64,000 nt of DNA from Rhizobium altiplani (lineage in GTDB: Bacteria > Pseudomonadota > Alphaproteobacteria > Rhizobiales > Rhizobiaceae): positions 62,001-126,000 of the forward strand of contig NZ_LNCD01000106.1 of the NCBI RefSeq assembly GCF_001542405.1, written 5' to 3'. The notes under the pieces were generated by a model. That model was not told the origin of the DNA, searched no databases, and was given only the letters and a program-made list of their open reading frames with translations. Below, piece after piece: positions 27,026 to 36,547 of the stretch. The translations under genes and the position numbers were made by a program. How positions within the stretch are numbered: position 1 is the stretch's first letter; every line of letters begins with the position of its first letter.

Positions 27026-28270
27026 ATGACGGAATTTGCACCGGATGCCGGCTTCCGCAAGAACCGGAAACTCAAGGCAGCTCTTCTCCGCCACAGTGCC
27101 TTCTCCAAGGCGGGCTTCTCGGAACGGCTCTTTGGACTGCTGTTTTCCGGCCTGGTCTATCCGCAAATATGGGAAGATCCCGACCTCGACATGCTTGCGA
27201 TGGAGCTTCAGCCTCAACACCGCATCGTGACGATCGGCTCCGGCGGCTGCAACATGCTTGCCTATCTTTCCAGGAGCCCGGCGTCGATTGATGTGGTCGA
27301 TCTCAATCCGCATCATATTGCCCTCAATCGCCTGAAGCTTGCCGCGTTCCGCCACCTTCCCGCACACGCCGATCTCGTTCGCTTCCTCGCCACACCGCGC
27401 GAGTTGTCGAACAGCCACGCCTTCGACCAATTCCTCGCTGCAAATCTTGACGACGCGACCCGCAACTACTGGAACGGCCGCAAGTTCGGCCGTCGGCGCG
27501 TCACGGTTTTCGACCGCAACATCTACGAAACAGGTCTCCTCGGCCGGTTCATTGGCGCAGCACACCTTCTAGCCCGCCTGCATGGCGTCGACCTGACGGA
27601 AATGACCAAGACGCGCTCCCTGCGCGAGCAGCGCCAGTTCTTCGACGAGAAAATCGCACCACTCTTCGACAAGCCGGTCGTACGCTGGATCACCGGCCGC
27701 AAGAGCTCGTTGTTCGGCCTCGGTATCCCGCCACAGCAATACGACGAACTGGCAAGCCTTGCCGCCGACCAGTCGATCGCGCCGGTCCTACGGCACCGTC
27801 TTGAGAAGCTGGCCTGCCACTTCCCCATGCAGGAAAACTATTTTGCCTGGCAGGCTTTCGCTCGCCGCTACGCAGCGAAGGGCGAAGGCCCACTCCCGAC
27901 CTATCTCAAGCCCGCGAACTACGAGGCGATCCGTGGCAATGTGGACCGCGTCACCGTTCATCACGCAAGCTTCACCGAACTCCTCGCCGGCGAGCCGGCC
28001 GCATCGCGCGATCGCTACATCCTTCTCGATGCGCAGGACTGGATGACGGACCAGCAGCTCAACGACCTATGGGCAGAGATCAGCCGCACGGGTCGCGAAG
28101 GTGCCCGGGCGATCTTCCGTACGGCGGCCGAAAAGAGCATCATCGAAGGCCGTCTGTCGCCTGCAATCCGCGATCAGTGGACGTACATGGAAAAGCGCTC
28201 CGCCGAACTCACGGCGCTTGATCGCTCGGCAATCTATGGCGGCTTCCATATCTACAGGAAGAATGCGTGA
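27026..28270 (+). CDS. btaA: S-adenosylmethionine:diacylglycerol 3-amino-3-carboxypropyltransferase
   Basis: First enzyme of the betaine lipid DGTS pathway: moves the aminocarboxypropyl group of SAM to diacylglycerol at the membrane. 414 residues. Conserved features are SGLVYPQIWEDPDLDM (41-56), the SAM-fold motif TIGSGGCN (69-76) and VVDLNPHHIALN (90-101), all characteristic of BtaA/DUF3419. It is followed directly by btaB with a GTGA overlap. The Pho-box-like repeat upstream suggests induction by phosphate limitation, when membrane phospholipids are replaced. Confidence 0.93.
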   Translation: MTEFAPDAGFRKNRKLKAALLRHSAFSKAGFSERLFGLLFSGLVYPQIWEDPDLDMLAMELQPQHRIVTIGSGGCNMLAYLSRSPASIDVVDLNPHHIALNRLKLAAFRHLPAHADLVRFLATPRELSNSHAFDQFLAANLDDATRNYWNGRKFGRRRVTVFDRNIYETGLLGRFIGAAHLLARLHGVDLTEMTKTRSLREQRQFFDEKIAPLFDKPVVRWITGRKSSLFGLGIPPQQYDELASLAADQSIAPVLRHRLEKLACHFPMQENYFAWQAFARRYAAKGEGPLPTYLKPANYEAIRGNVDRVTVHHASFTELLAGEPAASRDRYILLDAQDWMTDQQLNDLWAEISRTGREGARAIFRTAAEKSIIEGRLSPAIRDQWTYMEKRSAELTALDRSAIYGGFHIYRKNA

Positions 28271-28938
28271 GCGGGGTCGGCACGAATCCCGTCACCAAGG
28301 ACGACGGCCACGCCGCCCTGATGGACGGCATGTACCGTTATCAGCGCCACATCTATGACCTGACGCGCAAGTACTACCTTCTCGGCCGTGATGAGACGAT
28401 CCGCAATCTGAATGTGCCGGAAGACGGCACCCTGCTGGAGGTCGGTTGCGGAACCGGCCGAAACCTGGCGCTCGCCCATAAATATTACCCGCAGGCTCGG
28501 CTGTTCGGCCTGGACATCTCGCACGAGATGCTGATCTCCGCGCGCAAAACATTCGAGACCAAAGCAACGCTTCCGGATTTTCGCGTCGCGGACGCGACCG
28601 CCTTCACACCGCGCGAGTTCGGCGTCAGCGGCTTCGACCGCATTCTCATTTCCTACGCGCTTTCGATGATCCCCGATTGGGAATGCGCCGTCGACTCGGC
28701 CATGAACGCCCTCGCCCCCGGTGGCGAGCTGCACATCGTCGATTTCGGCCAGCAGGAGCGCCTGCCGGGCTGGTTTGCGCGTCTTCTCAAGGCATGGCTG
28801 CGGAAATTTCATGTGTCGCCGCGCGCCGATTTGCGGCAGGTTCTCAAGTCTCAAGCCTCTGAAAATCAAGCGCGACTGACCTTCGAGACCATTGGTGGCG
28901 GCTATGCCTGGCGGGCCGTCATTGTGACCAAACCTTGA
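28267..28938 (+). CDS. btaB: Betaine lipid N-methyltransferase
   Basis: Trimethylates the diacylglyceryl homoserine made by BtaA to DGTS. 223 residues. Class I SAM-methyltransferase fold with motif I LLEVGCGTGRNLALA at 57-71, FGLDISHEML, and FDRILISYALSM. The start is GTG 28267, overlapping the btaA stop (GTGA), so translation is coupled. No other gene follows in the unit for about 90 bases. Confidence 0.92.
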   Translation: MSGVGTNPVTKDDGHAALMDGMYRYQRHIYDLTRKYYLLGRDETIRNLNVPEDGTLLEVGCGTGRNLALAHKYYPQARLFGLDISHEMLISARKTFETKATLPDFRVADATAFTPREFGVSGFDRILISYALSMIPDWECAVDSAMNALAPGGELHIVDFGQQERLPGWFARLLKAWLRKFHVSPRADLRQVLKSQASENQARLTFETIGGGYAWRAVIVTKP

Positions 28939-29068
28939 CATTTCGCTTGAAACTAACCGTTTTTTTACGTTGATATGGAAAATAGAGGGGACATTCCTCT
29001 GCTGGACGCGTCTTTAACGGGGTCGAGCTGTGGGGCAAAAAATCCATTCGTTTCGCGACGGAACATCT

Positions 29069-29866
29069 ATGCGCCGGCTTCTGTTTTGTGTTTTGCCGTT
29101 GGCTGTCATGCTCGCCGGATGTACATCATCGGGCTATGATTTTCTCGAAACAGCGTCCGTGAAGCCGAAAACGCGCTTTAAGGACACCGATCCTCAGGAC
29201 TTCGGATCAAAGCATCCGGAGCAGCAGCCGATCCACGGCATCGACGTGTCGAAGTGGCAGGGCAATATCGACTGGCAGACGGTCAAGGGTTCCGGCGTTG
29301 CTTTCGCCTTCATCAAGGCGACCGAAGGCAAGGACCGCATCGATCCGCGCTTCAACGAATACTGGCAGCGCGCCCGCGCCGTCGGTATTCCGCACGCTCC
29401 CTATCACTTCTACTATTTCTGCTCGACGCCCGATGAACAGGCTGACTGGTTCATCCGTAACGTGCCCAAGGAATCGATGCGCCTGCCGCCGGTCCTCGAC
29501 GCCGAATGGAATGCGGAATCGAAGACATGCCGCTATCGCCCCGATCCGGCGACGGTCCGCGCCCAGCTTCAGCGCTTCATGGATCGCCTCGAGGCCTATT
29601 ACGGCAAGCGTCCGATCATCTACACATCGGTAGACTTCCATCGCGACAATCTCGTCGGCTACTTCCAGAATTACCACTTCTGGGTCCGCTCCACCGCCAA
29701 GCATCCCGAAGTCACCTATGCCGACCGCCGTTGGGCCTTCTGGCAATACACGTCGACGGGCGTCATCCCCGGTATCAAGGGTCCAACGGACATCAATGTC
29801 TTTGCCGGATCGACCCAGAATTGGCACAACTGGGTAGCGGCGGTATCAAAGGACACAAATTCTTAG
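29069..29866 (+). CDS. Lipoprotein GH25 muramidase (lysozyme)
   Basis: Hydrolyses the glycan backbone of peptidoglycan. From ATG 29069 it has 265 residues with the lipoprotein signal MRRLLFCVLPLAVMLAGC (Cys18). The GH25 domain follows from about 57. The active-site motif GIDVSKWQG holds D59, FIKATEG follows, and VLDAEWN carries the catalytic D144 and E146. A GTG at 29030, which has a GGGG upstream, would add 13 residues; I prefer the ATG because it gives a compact signal peptide. Endogenous bacterial GH25 enzymes remodel the cell's own wall. Confidence 0.88.
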   Translation: MRRLLFCVLPLAVMLAGCTSSGYDFLETASVKPKTRFKDTDPQDFGSKHPEQQPIHGIDVSKWQGNIDWQTVKGSGVAFAFIKATEGKDRIDPRFNEYWQRARAVGIPHAPYHFYYFCSTPDEQADWFIRNVPKESMRLPPVLDAEWNAESKTCRYRPDPATVRAQLQRFMDRLEAYYGKRPIIYTSVDFHRDNLVGYFQNYHFWVRSTAKHPEVTYADRRWAFWQYTSTGVIPGIKGPTDINVFAGSTQNWHNWVAAVSKDTNS

Positions 29867-29949
29867 TAACGTCGCCTCGTCTTTCTTGCTTCCGTCACAA
29901 TCATTTGGGAAATCGACGGAAATTCCATTTTATGACGAGGATCGAAACT

Positions 29950-31182
29950 ATGTACGTCTCGCCCGCAAGCCGCACGGCACTTGCACTCCTTTTCGCTGCC
30001 GGTCTGGCGACCGGCGCAGCCGCGCAGACGCCGGCACCGAGTGCCCCGGCTTCGCAGACACCGGCGGTAGCATGTGACGGCGACCTCAGCGAATTCTTGG
30101 CCGGCGTAAAGGCCGACGCCATCGCAGCGGGCGCATCGGCCGAAGCTGCGGACAAGGCTCTGGAAGGCGCACAGATCGACCAGAAGGTCTTGAGCCGCGA
30201 CCGCGCTCAGGGCGTATTCAAGCAGACCTTCCTGGAATTCTCGCAACGCACTGTCAGCCAGGGCCGCCTCGACATTGGCCGCCAGAAGATGAAGCAACAC
30301 GCCGATGTCTTCGCCCGTGCTGAGCAGGAATTTGGTGTACCCGCAGGGGTTATCACCGCCTTCTGGGCGATGGAAACCGACTTCGGCGCCGTACAGGGCG
30401 ACTTCAACACCCGCAACGCCCTCGTGACCCTGGCTCACGACTGCCGCCGTCCGGAGCTTTTCCGTCCGCAGCTGATCGCCCTCATCGAAATGGTTCAGCA
30501 TGGCGACCTCGACCCGGCAACCAACACCGGTGCCTGGGCCGGCGAGATCGGCCAGGTCCAGATGCTGCCTCGTGACATAGTCGCCTATGGCATGGACGGC
30601 GACGGCGATGGTCACGTCCGCCTCAAGCAGAGCGGCCCCGACGCCATTCTGACGGCGGCCAAGTTCATCCAGCATCTCGGTTTCCAGAAGGGCCAGCCGT
30701 GGATCCAGGAAGTCACGCTTCCCGAGAACCTCCCCTGGGAGAAATCCGGTATCGGCGGCCCACTGACGGCCGGTGAGTGGTTCGCCCTTGGGGTCAAGCC
30801 GCGCGATGGCAACACGAGCTTCGGCAACCTGCATGGCGACCTGATACTGCCGCAGGGTCGTCTTGGCCCGACCTTCATTGCCTATCCGAATTTCCAGATC
30901 TATCTCGAATGGAACAAGTCGTTCATCTACACGACCTCGGCCGCCTATTTCGCGACACGCCTTGCCGGCGCTGAGACCTATCTCAAGGGCACGCCCGAAC
31001 AGGGACTTTCCAACGACCAGATGAAGGAACTGCAGACCAAGCTCGGAACGCTCGGTCACGACGTCGGCAAGGTCGACGGCATCCTTGGTTCGGGCACGCG
31101 CGTCGCCATCCAGAAGGAGCAGCAGCGTCTCGGCATTCCCGCCGATGGCTGGGCAACGCCGACGCTCCTCAACTCGCTCTGA
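29950..31182 (+). CDS. MltB-family lytic murein transglycosylase with PG-binding domain
   Basis: 410 residues from ATG 29950, behind GAGG; an ATG at 29932 has no clear ribosome site. A Sec signal peptide ends near ATGAAAQ (about 20-26). The SLT_2 domain contains the catalytic glutamate E142 in AFWAMETDFGAV, plus AGEIGQVQMLP and YGMDGDGDGHVRL. A C-terminal peptidoglycan-binding_1 domain covers about 345-405, with GHDVGKVDGILGSGTRVAI. It lies 83 bases after the GH25 gene. Confidence 0.9.
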   Translation: MYVSPASRTALALLFAAGLATGAAAQTPAPSAPASQTPAVACDGDLSEFLAGVKADAIAAGASAEAADKALEGAQIDQKVLSRDRAQGVFKQTFLEFSQRTVSQGRLDIGRQKMKQHADVFARAEQEFGVPAGVITAFWAMETDFGAVQGDFNTRNALVTLAHDCRRPELFRPQLIALIEMVQHGDLDPATNTGAWAGEIGQVQMLPRDIVAYGMDGDGDGHVRLKQSGPDAILTAAKFIQHLGFQKGQPWIQEVTLPENLPWEKSGIGGPLTAGEWFALGVKPRDGNTSFGNLHGDLILPQGRLGPTFIAYPNFQIYLEWNKSFIYTTSAAYFATRLAGAETYLKGTPEQGLSNDQMKELQTKLGTLGHDVGKVDGILGSGTRVAIQKEQQRLGIPADGWATPTLLNSL

Positions 31183-31207
31183 TCACGTTTCCTCAAGCGA
31201 GCACTTT

Positions 31208-31234
31208 AAGGCCGGGTTTCGCGCCCGGCCTTTT
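31208..31234 (+). terminator. Rho-independent terminator after the MltB-type gene
   Basis: A 9-bp stem AAGGCCGGG with its complement (31208-31216 and 31224-31232), a 7-base loop, then a short T run. It is 26 bases past the stop codon. Confidence 0.85.
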
Positions 31235-31498
31235 CATTTTCGCGGATTGTTCCATGGTTTCAGGCGCTTCAGGCAAAGCCTTCATCTTGCCGCAAGTGTG
31301 AAGGCCGGATCGCCGACCTTAACGGTCGGTTAAAATCTGTGAATATTTTTCCACGGCGATTTATCTTGCGATTTCAACGAATTGAACAAAGCGTCACGGC
31401 CGCAATGTGACATTTTCGCCGCAGTGCAATATAAAATCCGCTTTGCAAGCGACACAATCACGACATATTATCGCAACCGTTAACGCGAGGAGACAGAC
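31235..31498. other. AT-rich intergenic stretch before the 25-residue peptide gene
   Basis: Holds no reading frame I would support apart from the downstream peptide. It contains the promoter at 31443-31471. GTCAC and GTGAC arms near 31391-31410 form a short inverted repeat of unknown meaning. Confidence 0.45.
31443..31471 (+). promoter_or_regulatory. Candidate sigma-70 promoter of the 25-residue peptide gene
   Basis: TTGCAA (31443-31448), 17 bases, then TATTAT (31466-31471): near-consensus -35 and -10 at ideal spacing. The expected start of transcription near 31478 gives a leader of about 20 bases that contains the Shine-Dalgarno GAGGAG. Confidence 0.6.
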
Positions 31499-31576
31499 AT
31501 GGGACTTACACAATCCTTGAATGTCCTTTTGGTCAGCGCGGCGTTTGCATTTGTATTGACAATGCTTTTCATCTGA
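31499..31576 (+). CDS. 25-residue single-span membrane peptide, unknown function
   Basis: A 25-codon frame (MGLTQSLNVLLVS then AAFAFVLTMLFI) that is almost entirely hydrophobic, so it should form one transmembrane helix. Support for a real gene: a near-consensus promoter 28 bases upstream, GAGGAG about 6 bases before the ATG, and a strong terminator about 60 bases past the TGA. The frame fits between MltB-type and metF genes without overlapping either. I do not know a name for it. Small membrane proteins of this size often bind and modulate larger membrane proteins, but that is inference. Confidence 0.6.
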   Translation: MGLTQSLNVLLVSAAFAFVLTMLFI

Positions 31577-31634
31577 ACGCCGAGGCAAGCGAACAGTACC
31601 GAGACTCCTGAGTAGCGAAACAGTTCAATGAATC

Positions 31635-31673
31635 AGAAAAGCGCATCCCACGAGGAGATGCGCTTTTCTTTTT
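31635..31673 (+). terminator. Rho-independent terminator of the small peptide gene
   Basis: A perfect 13-bp stem AGAAAAGCGCATC (31635-31647) pairs with 31657-31669 across a 9-base loop, then a T run. The mirrored side also carries A-rich sequence, so it may serve the convergent metF gene too. Confidence 0.88.
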
Positions 31674-31693
31674 GTCGTCACTGACGGAGCAGC

Positions 31694-32593
31694 CTAAGCG
31701 GCAGCGCCAGCCTTTCTGGCGCCTTCCCGTGTGAAGCCGAGATTGGTCAGCACGGCCGAAACGAGCGGCGCCCGGTTCATCGTGTACAGGTGGAAATCGG
31801 TCAGCCCGCGGCGAGCCAGATCCTCGATCTGTTCGGCGGCAACCTCAGCGGCAACCTTGGCTCTTTCTTCCGGCTTGTCGTCGTAGCCTGCAAAGCGTTC
31901 ATCGAGAAATGCAGGGATGACCGTGCCGCAGGCACCGGCGAAGCGCTTCAGCTGCGTCAGGTTCTGGATCGGCATGATGCCCGGCACAACCGGGATCTTG
32001 ATGCCCGCAGCCCGCACCTTTTCCAGGTAGCGCTCGAAATTGTCGTTATCGAAGAAGAACTGCGTCAGCGCGCGGGTCGCGCCGTTATCCGCCTTCTGCT
32101 TCAGCATGTCGATGTCGGCGGCGGTATCGCAGCTTTCCGGATGCTTTTCCGGGTAGGCCGACACCGAAATCTCGAAATCGCCGATCTCACGCAGACCGGC
32201 AACCAATGCCGCCGCATTCGCATAGCCGCCGGGATGCGGCTGATAGGGCGCGCCAACGCCGCCTGGCGCATCGCCACGCAGCGCCACGAAATGCTTCACG
32301 CCAACCTTGCGGAAGCTGTCGATCACGCTATGCGTTTCGTCCTTCGTCGCGCCGACGCAGGTGAGATGCGACGCCGTGGCGAGCGGGGTTTCGGAAAGGA
32401 ACCGTGAGACAGTCGCCAGTGTAGGCGCCTTGGTAGTGCCACCGGCACCATAGGTCACCGATACGAAGTCGGGATTCCAGTCCTGCAGCTCGCTGACCGT
32501 GTTCCACAGCTGACCTTCCATTTCTTCCGACTTCGGCGGAAAGAATTCGAAGGAAATGCCGATTTTGCGGCGCGCGTCGCTGTTCAAAGCCAT
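31694..32593 (-). CDS. metF: Methylenetetrahydrofolate reductase
   Basis: FAD enzyme that reduces 5,10-methylene-THF to 5-methyl-THF, the methyl donor for methionine synthesis. 299 residues, normal length. The N-terminus GISFEFFPPKSEEME is diagnostic. VSVTYGAGGTT, HLTCVGA, ALRGDAPGG, QFFFDNDNF and PGIMPI follow in order along the TIM barrel. The start at ATG 32593 has GGGAGA upstream; the open frame continues further but into the regulator gene. It lies 4 bases after the ArsR-methyltransferase stop, so the two are one operon. Confidence 0.96.
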   Translation of the reverse strand: MALNSDARRKIGISFEFFPPKSEEMEGQLWNTVSELQDWNPDFVSVTYGAGGTTKAPTLATVSRFLSETPLATASHLTCVGATKDETHSVIDSFRKVGVKHFVALRGDAPGGVGAPYQPHPGGYANAAALVAGLREIGDFEISVSAYPEKHPESCDTAADIDMLKQKADNGATRALTQFFFDNDNFERYLEKVRAAGIKIPVVPGIMPIQNLTQLKRFAGACGTVIPAFLDERFAGYDDKPEERAKVAAEVAAEQIEDLARRGLTDFHLYTMNRAPLVSAVLTNLGFTREGARKAGAAA

Positions 32594-32597
32594 ATGA

Positions 32598-33620
32598 TTA
32601 TCTCCCGGCAAGTATGGGTTCGGCGCCTTCGCTCGCTGCGGAGGCCATGAGGCGCCGGGGGTCGCGCGCAAGCCAGACAGTGACGGTGAGCCCCTGCCCG
32701 CTTTCATGACCCGGATGAAGATCGACGACCTGCTCGACATCCAGCCCAGCCTTGCGCAGCCAGTCGGACATCGACTGATGCGAAAAGCCTAGGCGAACAT
32801 GCGCATGCTCGTCGCGAAGATACTCCAGCCCATGCGGGGCAAGATCGATGATGACCAACCGCCCGCCTGGCCGCAGCATACGCGCTGCCTCGCCGATCGC
32901 GATCTCGGGCTGGTCAAAGAAATGCAGTACCTGGTGGATCGTCACCACGTCGAAATCCTGCGCCTCGAACGGCAGATTTAGGATATCGGCGTGGCGGACC
33001 GATGCCTTGATGATCCCCGACTTGTCGAGATTTGCACGCGCCACGCTCAGCATGTCGCGGCTGGCGTCCACGCCGATCGCGCGACGATACAGGCCGGACA
33101 GGAGTTCAAGGATGCGGCCGGTTCCGGTGCCGAGGTCGAGAAGCGAGTCGATCGGCTGGCTGCCGAGCAGCCGAATGACCGCGGCATCGACCTCTTCGTC
33201 GGCGGCATGCAGACGGCGAAGTTCGTCCCACTCGGCGGCGTTGCGACTGAAATAGGCCTGTGCCCGCTCGGCCCGCTGGCGCTTGACCGCCGCCAACCTT
33301 TCGCTGTCACGCAGGATCACAGCATCGTTCTCAGAGGCATGCGCCAGCAGGCTACGAACGAACGTGGCCGCCTTGCCATCCTGCCGAAGCCGGAAATAGG
33401 CCCAGGCGCCCTCCTGGTAACGGTCGATGAGATCCGCTTCGCCAAGCAGCTTGAGGTGGCGAGAGATGCGCGGTTGGGATTGGCCAAGGATTTCTGTAAG
33501 ATCAGTGACCGTCAGGTCCCCTGCTGCGAGGAGGGCCAGCAGGCGAAGACGCGTCGGCTCGCCGGCCGCCCTGAGGACGTCCACCAATGCATCCAATCCA
33601 AGTCTGATAGGCTCACCCAT
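32598..33620 (-). CDS. ArsR-family regulator fused to a SAM methyltransferase domain
   Basis: 340 residues from ATG 33620. An N-terminal winged-helix ArsR domain covers about 8-90, with LRAAGEPTRLRLL and the recognition helix SQPRISRHLKLL. It is followed by a class I methyltransferase fold with motif I LLDLGTGTGRI (160-170), IGVDASRDML and MLRPGGRLVIID. The canonical ArsR metal-binding ELCVCDL is absent (LTVTDLTEIL here), so a metal sensor is unlikely. Location directly before metF suggests a sensor of SAM, SAH or methionine status. An ATG at 33638 is possible but has no ribosome site. Confidence 0.87.
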   Translation of the reverse strand: MGEPIRLGLDALVDVLRAAGEPTRLRLLALLAAGDLTVTDLTEILGQSQPRISRHLKLLGEADLIDRYQEGAWAYFRLRQDGKAATFVRSLLAHASENDAVILRDSERLAAVKRQRAERAQAYFSRNAAEWDELRRLHAADEEVDAAVIRLLGSQPIDSLLDLGTGTGRILELLSGLYRRAIGVDASRDMLSVARANLDKSGIIKASVRHADILNLPFEAQDFDVVTIHQVLHFFDQPEIAIGEAARMLRPGGRLVIIDLAPHGLEYLRDEHAHVRLGFSHQSMSDWLRKAGLDVEQVVDLHPGHESGQGLTVTVWLARDPRRLMASAASEGAEPILAGR

Positions 33621-33638
33621 ACTCGATCCAATCAACAT

Positions 33639-33654
33639 ATAAAGATATCTTTAT
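33639..33654. promoter_or_regulatory. 16-bp perfect palindrome, probable ArsR-type operator
   Basis: ATAAAGATATCTTTAT is its own reverse complement. It begins 18 bases upstream of the regulator start. Confidence 0.7.
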
Positions 33655-33659
33655 GTCAA
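33654..33659 (-). promoter_or_regulatory. Candidate -35 box (TTGACA) of the regulator-metF operon
   Basis: A perfect TTGACA on the minus strand (33659-33654) abuts the 16-bp palindrome, which then fills the spacer. The matching -10 is poor (GTTGAT at 17 bases), so this is only a half-supported promoter. Confidence 0.4.
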
Positions 33660-33733
33660 ACGATTGGGCGTGGCAAGCCGCAATTCCCTCCGTTCACGAA
33701 ATTAGCTGCTCGGATCGCGACATCGACGCGCGC

Positions 33734-33759
33734 AAAAAAGCCCCGGCGAACCGGGGCTT
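33734..33759 (-). terminator. Rho-independent terminator after ettA
   Basis: On the minus strand a 9-bp stem AAGCCCCGG closes a 4-base loop (33759-33738) and is followed by a run of six Ts. It is 28 bases past the ettA stop. Confidence 0.88.
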
Positions 33760-33786
33760 CCAGGTCTCCAACGCGATCTTGGGTGA

Positions 33787-35436
<1,650 letters not shown>

Positions 35437-35654
35437 AGATAATTCGCTCCGCGCGGGAATTTGAGTTTTGCCGCTATTTAGGCGAATTGGGACCAAGGAG
35501 CAACGCGCAGCGGCCAAAAACCAGAGGCTTTTGCAGCCTTCGTAACCGAACGCGGCAGTTCGCCTTCAGCAGCCTCGTATGATCTGGGGGTATCAACGCG
35601 TCGCGGATCCCAGCGTCTAAACAGGCGAAAGCCCGCTTTCAATGAGAGGCAGTC

Positions 35655-36389
35655 TCAGAACCCTGCAGCGTCCACGACGCCCTCATTGCAGCCGAACGAC
35701 GTCCGCCCTGCCCCCTGGATAAGGTCACGAAGGCTTGCTGGCTCGTTCGATGTCGCGTCCTCCGAAAGCCCGATCGTAAGTTCGCTGATAACGCGGCCTC
35801 CGCTGGCCCGTCGGCAGCTCATCTTGACCCGATCTCCGGCACCGGGGCCGAAGCTCCTGTCGAAAGCCGCCTTGATCGCGTCCGCCGTCAGCGACTTGCC
35901 GATATTGGTCGCGAACAGATCGCGGACTGCCGAGGCGTTCAGCTCGTTGATCAACCGGACCGACGCGCCGAAATAGTCATCAGCGCTCATCTTCGTGCAG
36001 GTGCCGTGCTTGATCCACTCGTGCCGCTCCAGGCCGGATTGCGTACCGGGCATCGCCTTCTCGAGGGCCGCCTTGGTATCCGCCGAAAGCTCTACCTCAG
36101 GCAGCTTCCCCCACTCGCCGTCCTTGTCGGCGCTGCGCAGGGTACCAGAGACGTCGCAATAGTCCTTCCGCATCGGCCAGAGGCCGTGCAGCGAAAAATT
36201 GGTCGCATCAAACCTCTCCCCGGTCTGGCTGCGGCATTCCGGCTTGCGCTGGTTGGTTTCACAGAACGCGGGTTGCCAGCTGGCCGCCAGAATGAAGCGC
36301 GTCCTTCCGCCGCCGTCCTGGGCTCCCGCAACGCCGGCGGCTGCAATTGCAATTGAGACCACAGCCATGCGCAGAAATGGATTGCTCAT
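35655..36389 (-). CDS. Periplasmic RNase T2
   Basis: Endoribonuclease that cleaves RNA to 3'-phosphates through a 2',3'-cyclic product. 244 residues from ATG 36389 (MSNPFLRMA), with GGGG upstream. A signal peptide ends near VAGAQ (about 20-24). The two conserved active-site blocks are intact: FSLHGLWP (65-72, H68) and HEWIKHGTC (123-131, H123, E124, H128). Several cysteines should form disulfides in the periplasm. An ATG at 36410 would add 7 residues and hides the signal start. Confidence 0.93.
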   Translation of the reverse strand: MSNPFLRMAVVSIAIAAAGVAGAQDGGGRTRFILAASWQPAFCETNQRKPECRSQTGERFDATNFSLHGLWPMRKDYCDVSGTLRSADKDGEWGKLPEVELSADTKAALEKAMPGTQSGLERHEWIKHGTCTKMSADDYFGASVRLINELNASAVRDLFATNIGKSLTADAIKAAFDRSFGPGAGDRVKMSCRRASGGRVISELTIGLSEDATSNEPASLRDLIQGAGRTSFGCNEGVVDAAGF

Positions 36390-36547
36390 CTTCGTCCCCA
36401 CAAAGAACAATTCATGAACAAGAAATCACGCCGCGTTTGTTTTCACAACCCTCAATCCGTAGGGTACGAAAAATCCCTTGGCATAAATATCTGGGCGTGT
36501 TGCTTTTCACGGCCGATCTGGTCTTCTCCCGGCAACGGGAGGATATG

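Noticed and set aside
29506..29949. Extended N-terminus of the MltB-type transglycosylase
   Set aside because: Reads through the GH25 gene in another frame; the signal peptide begins at 29950.
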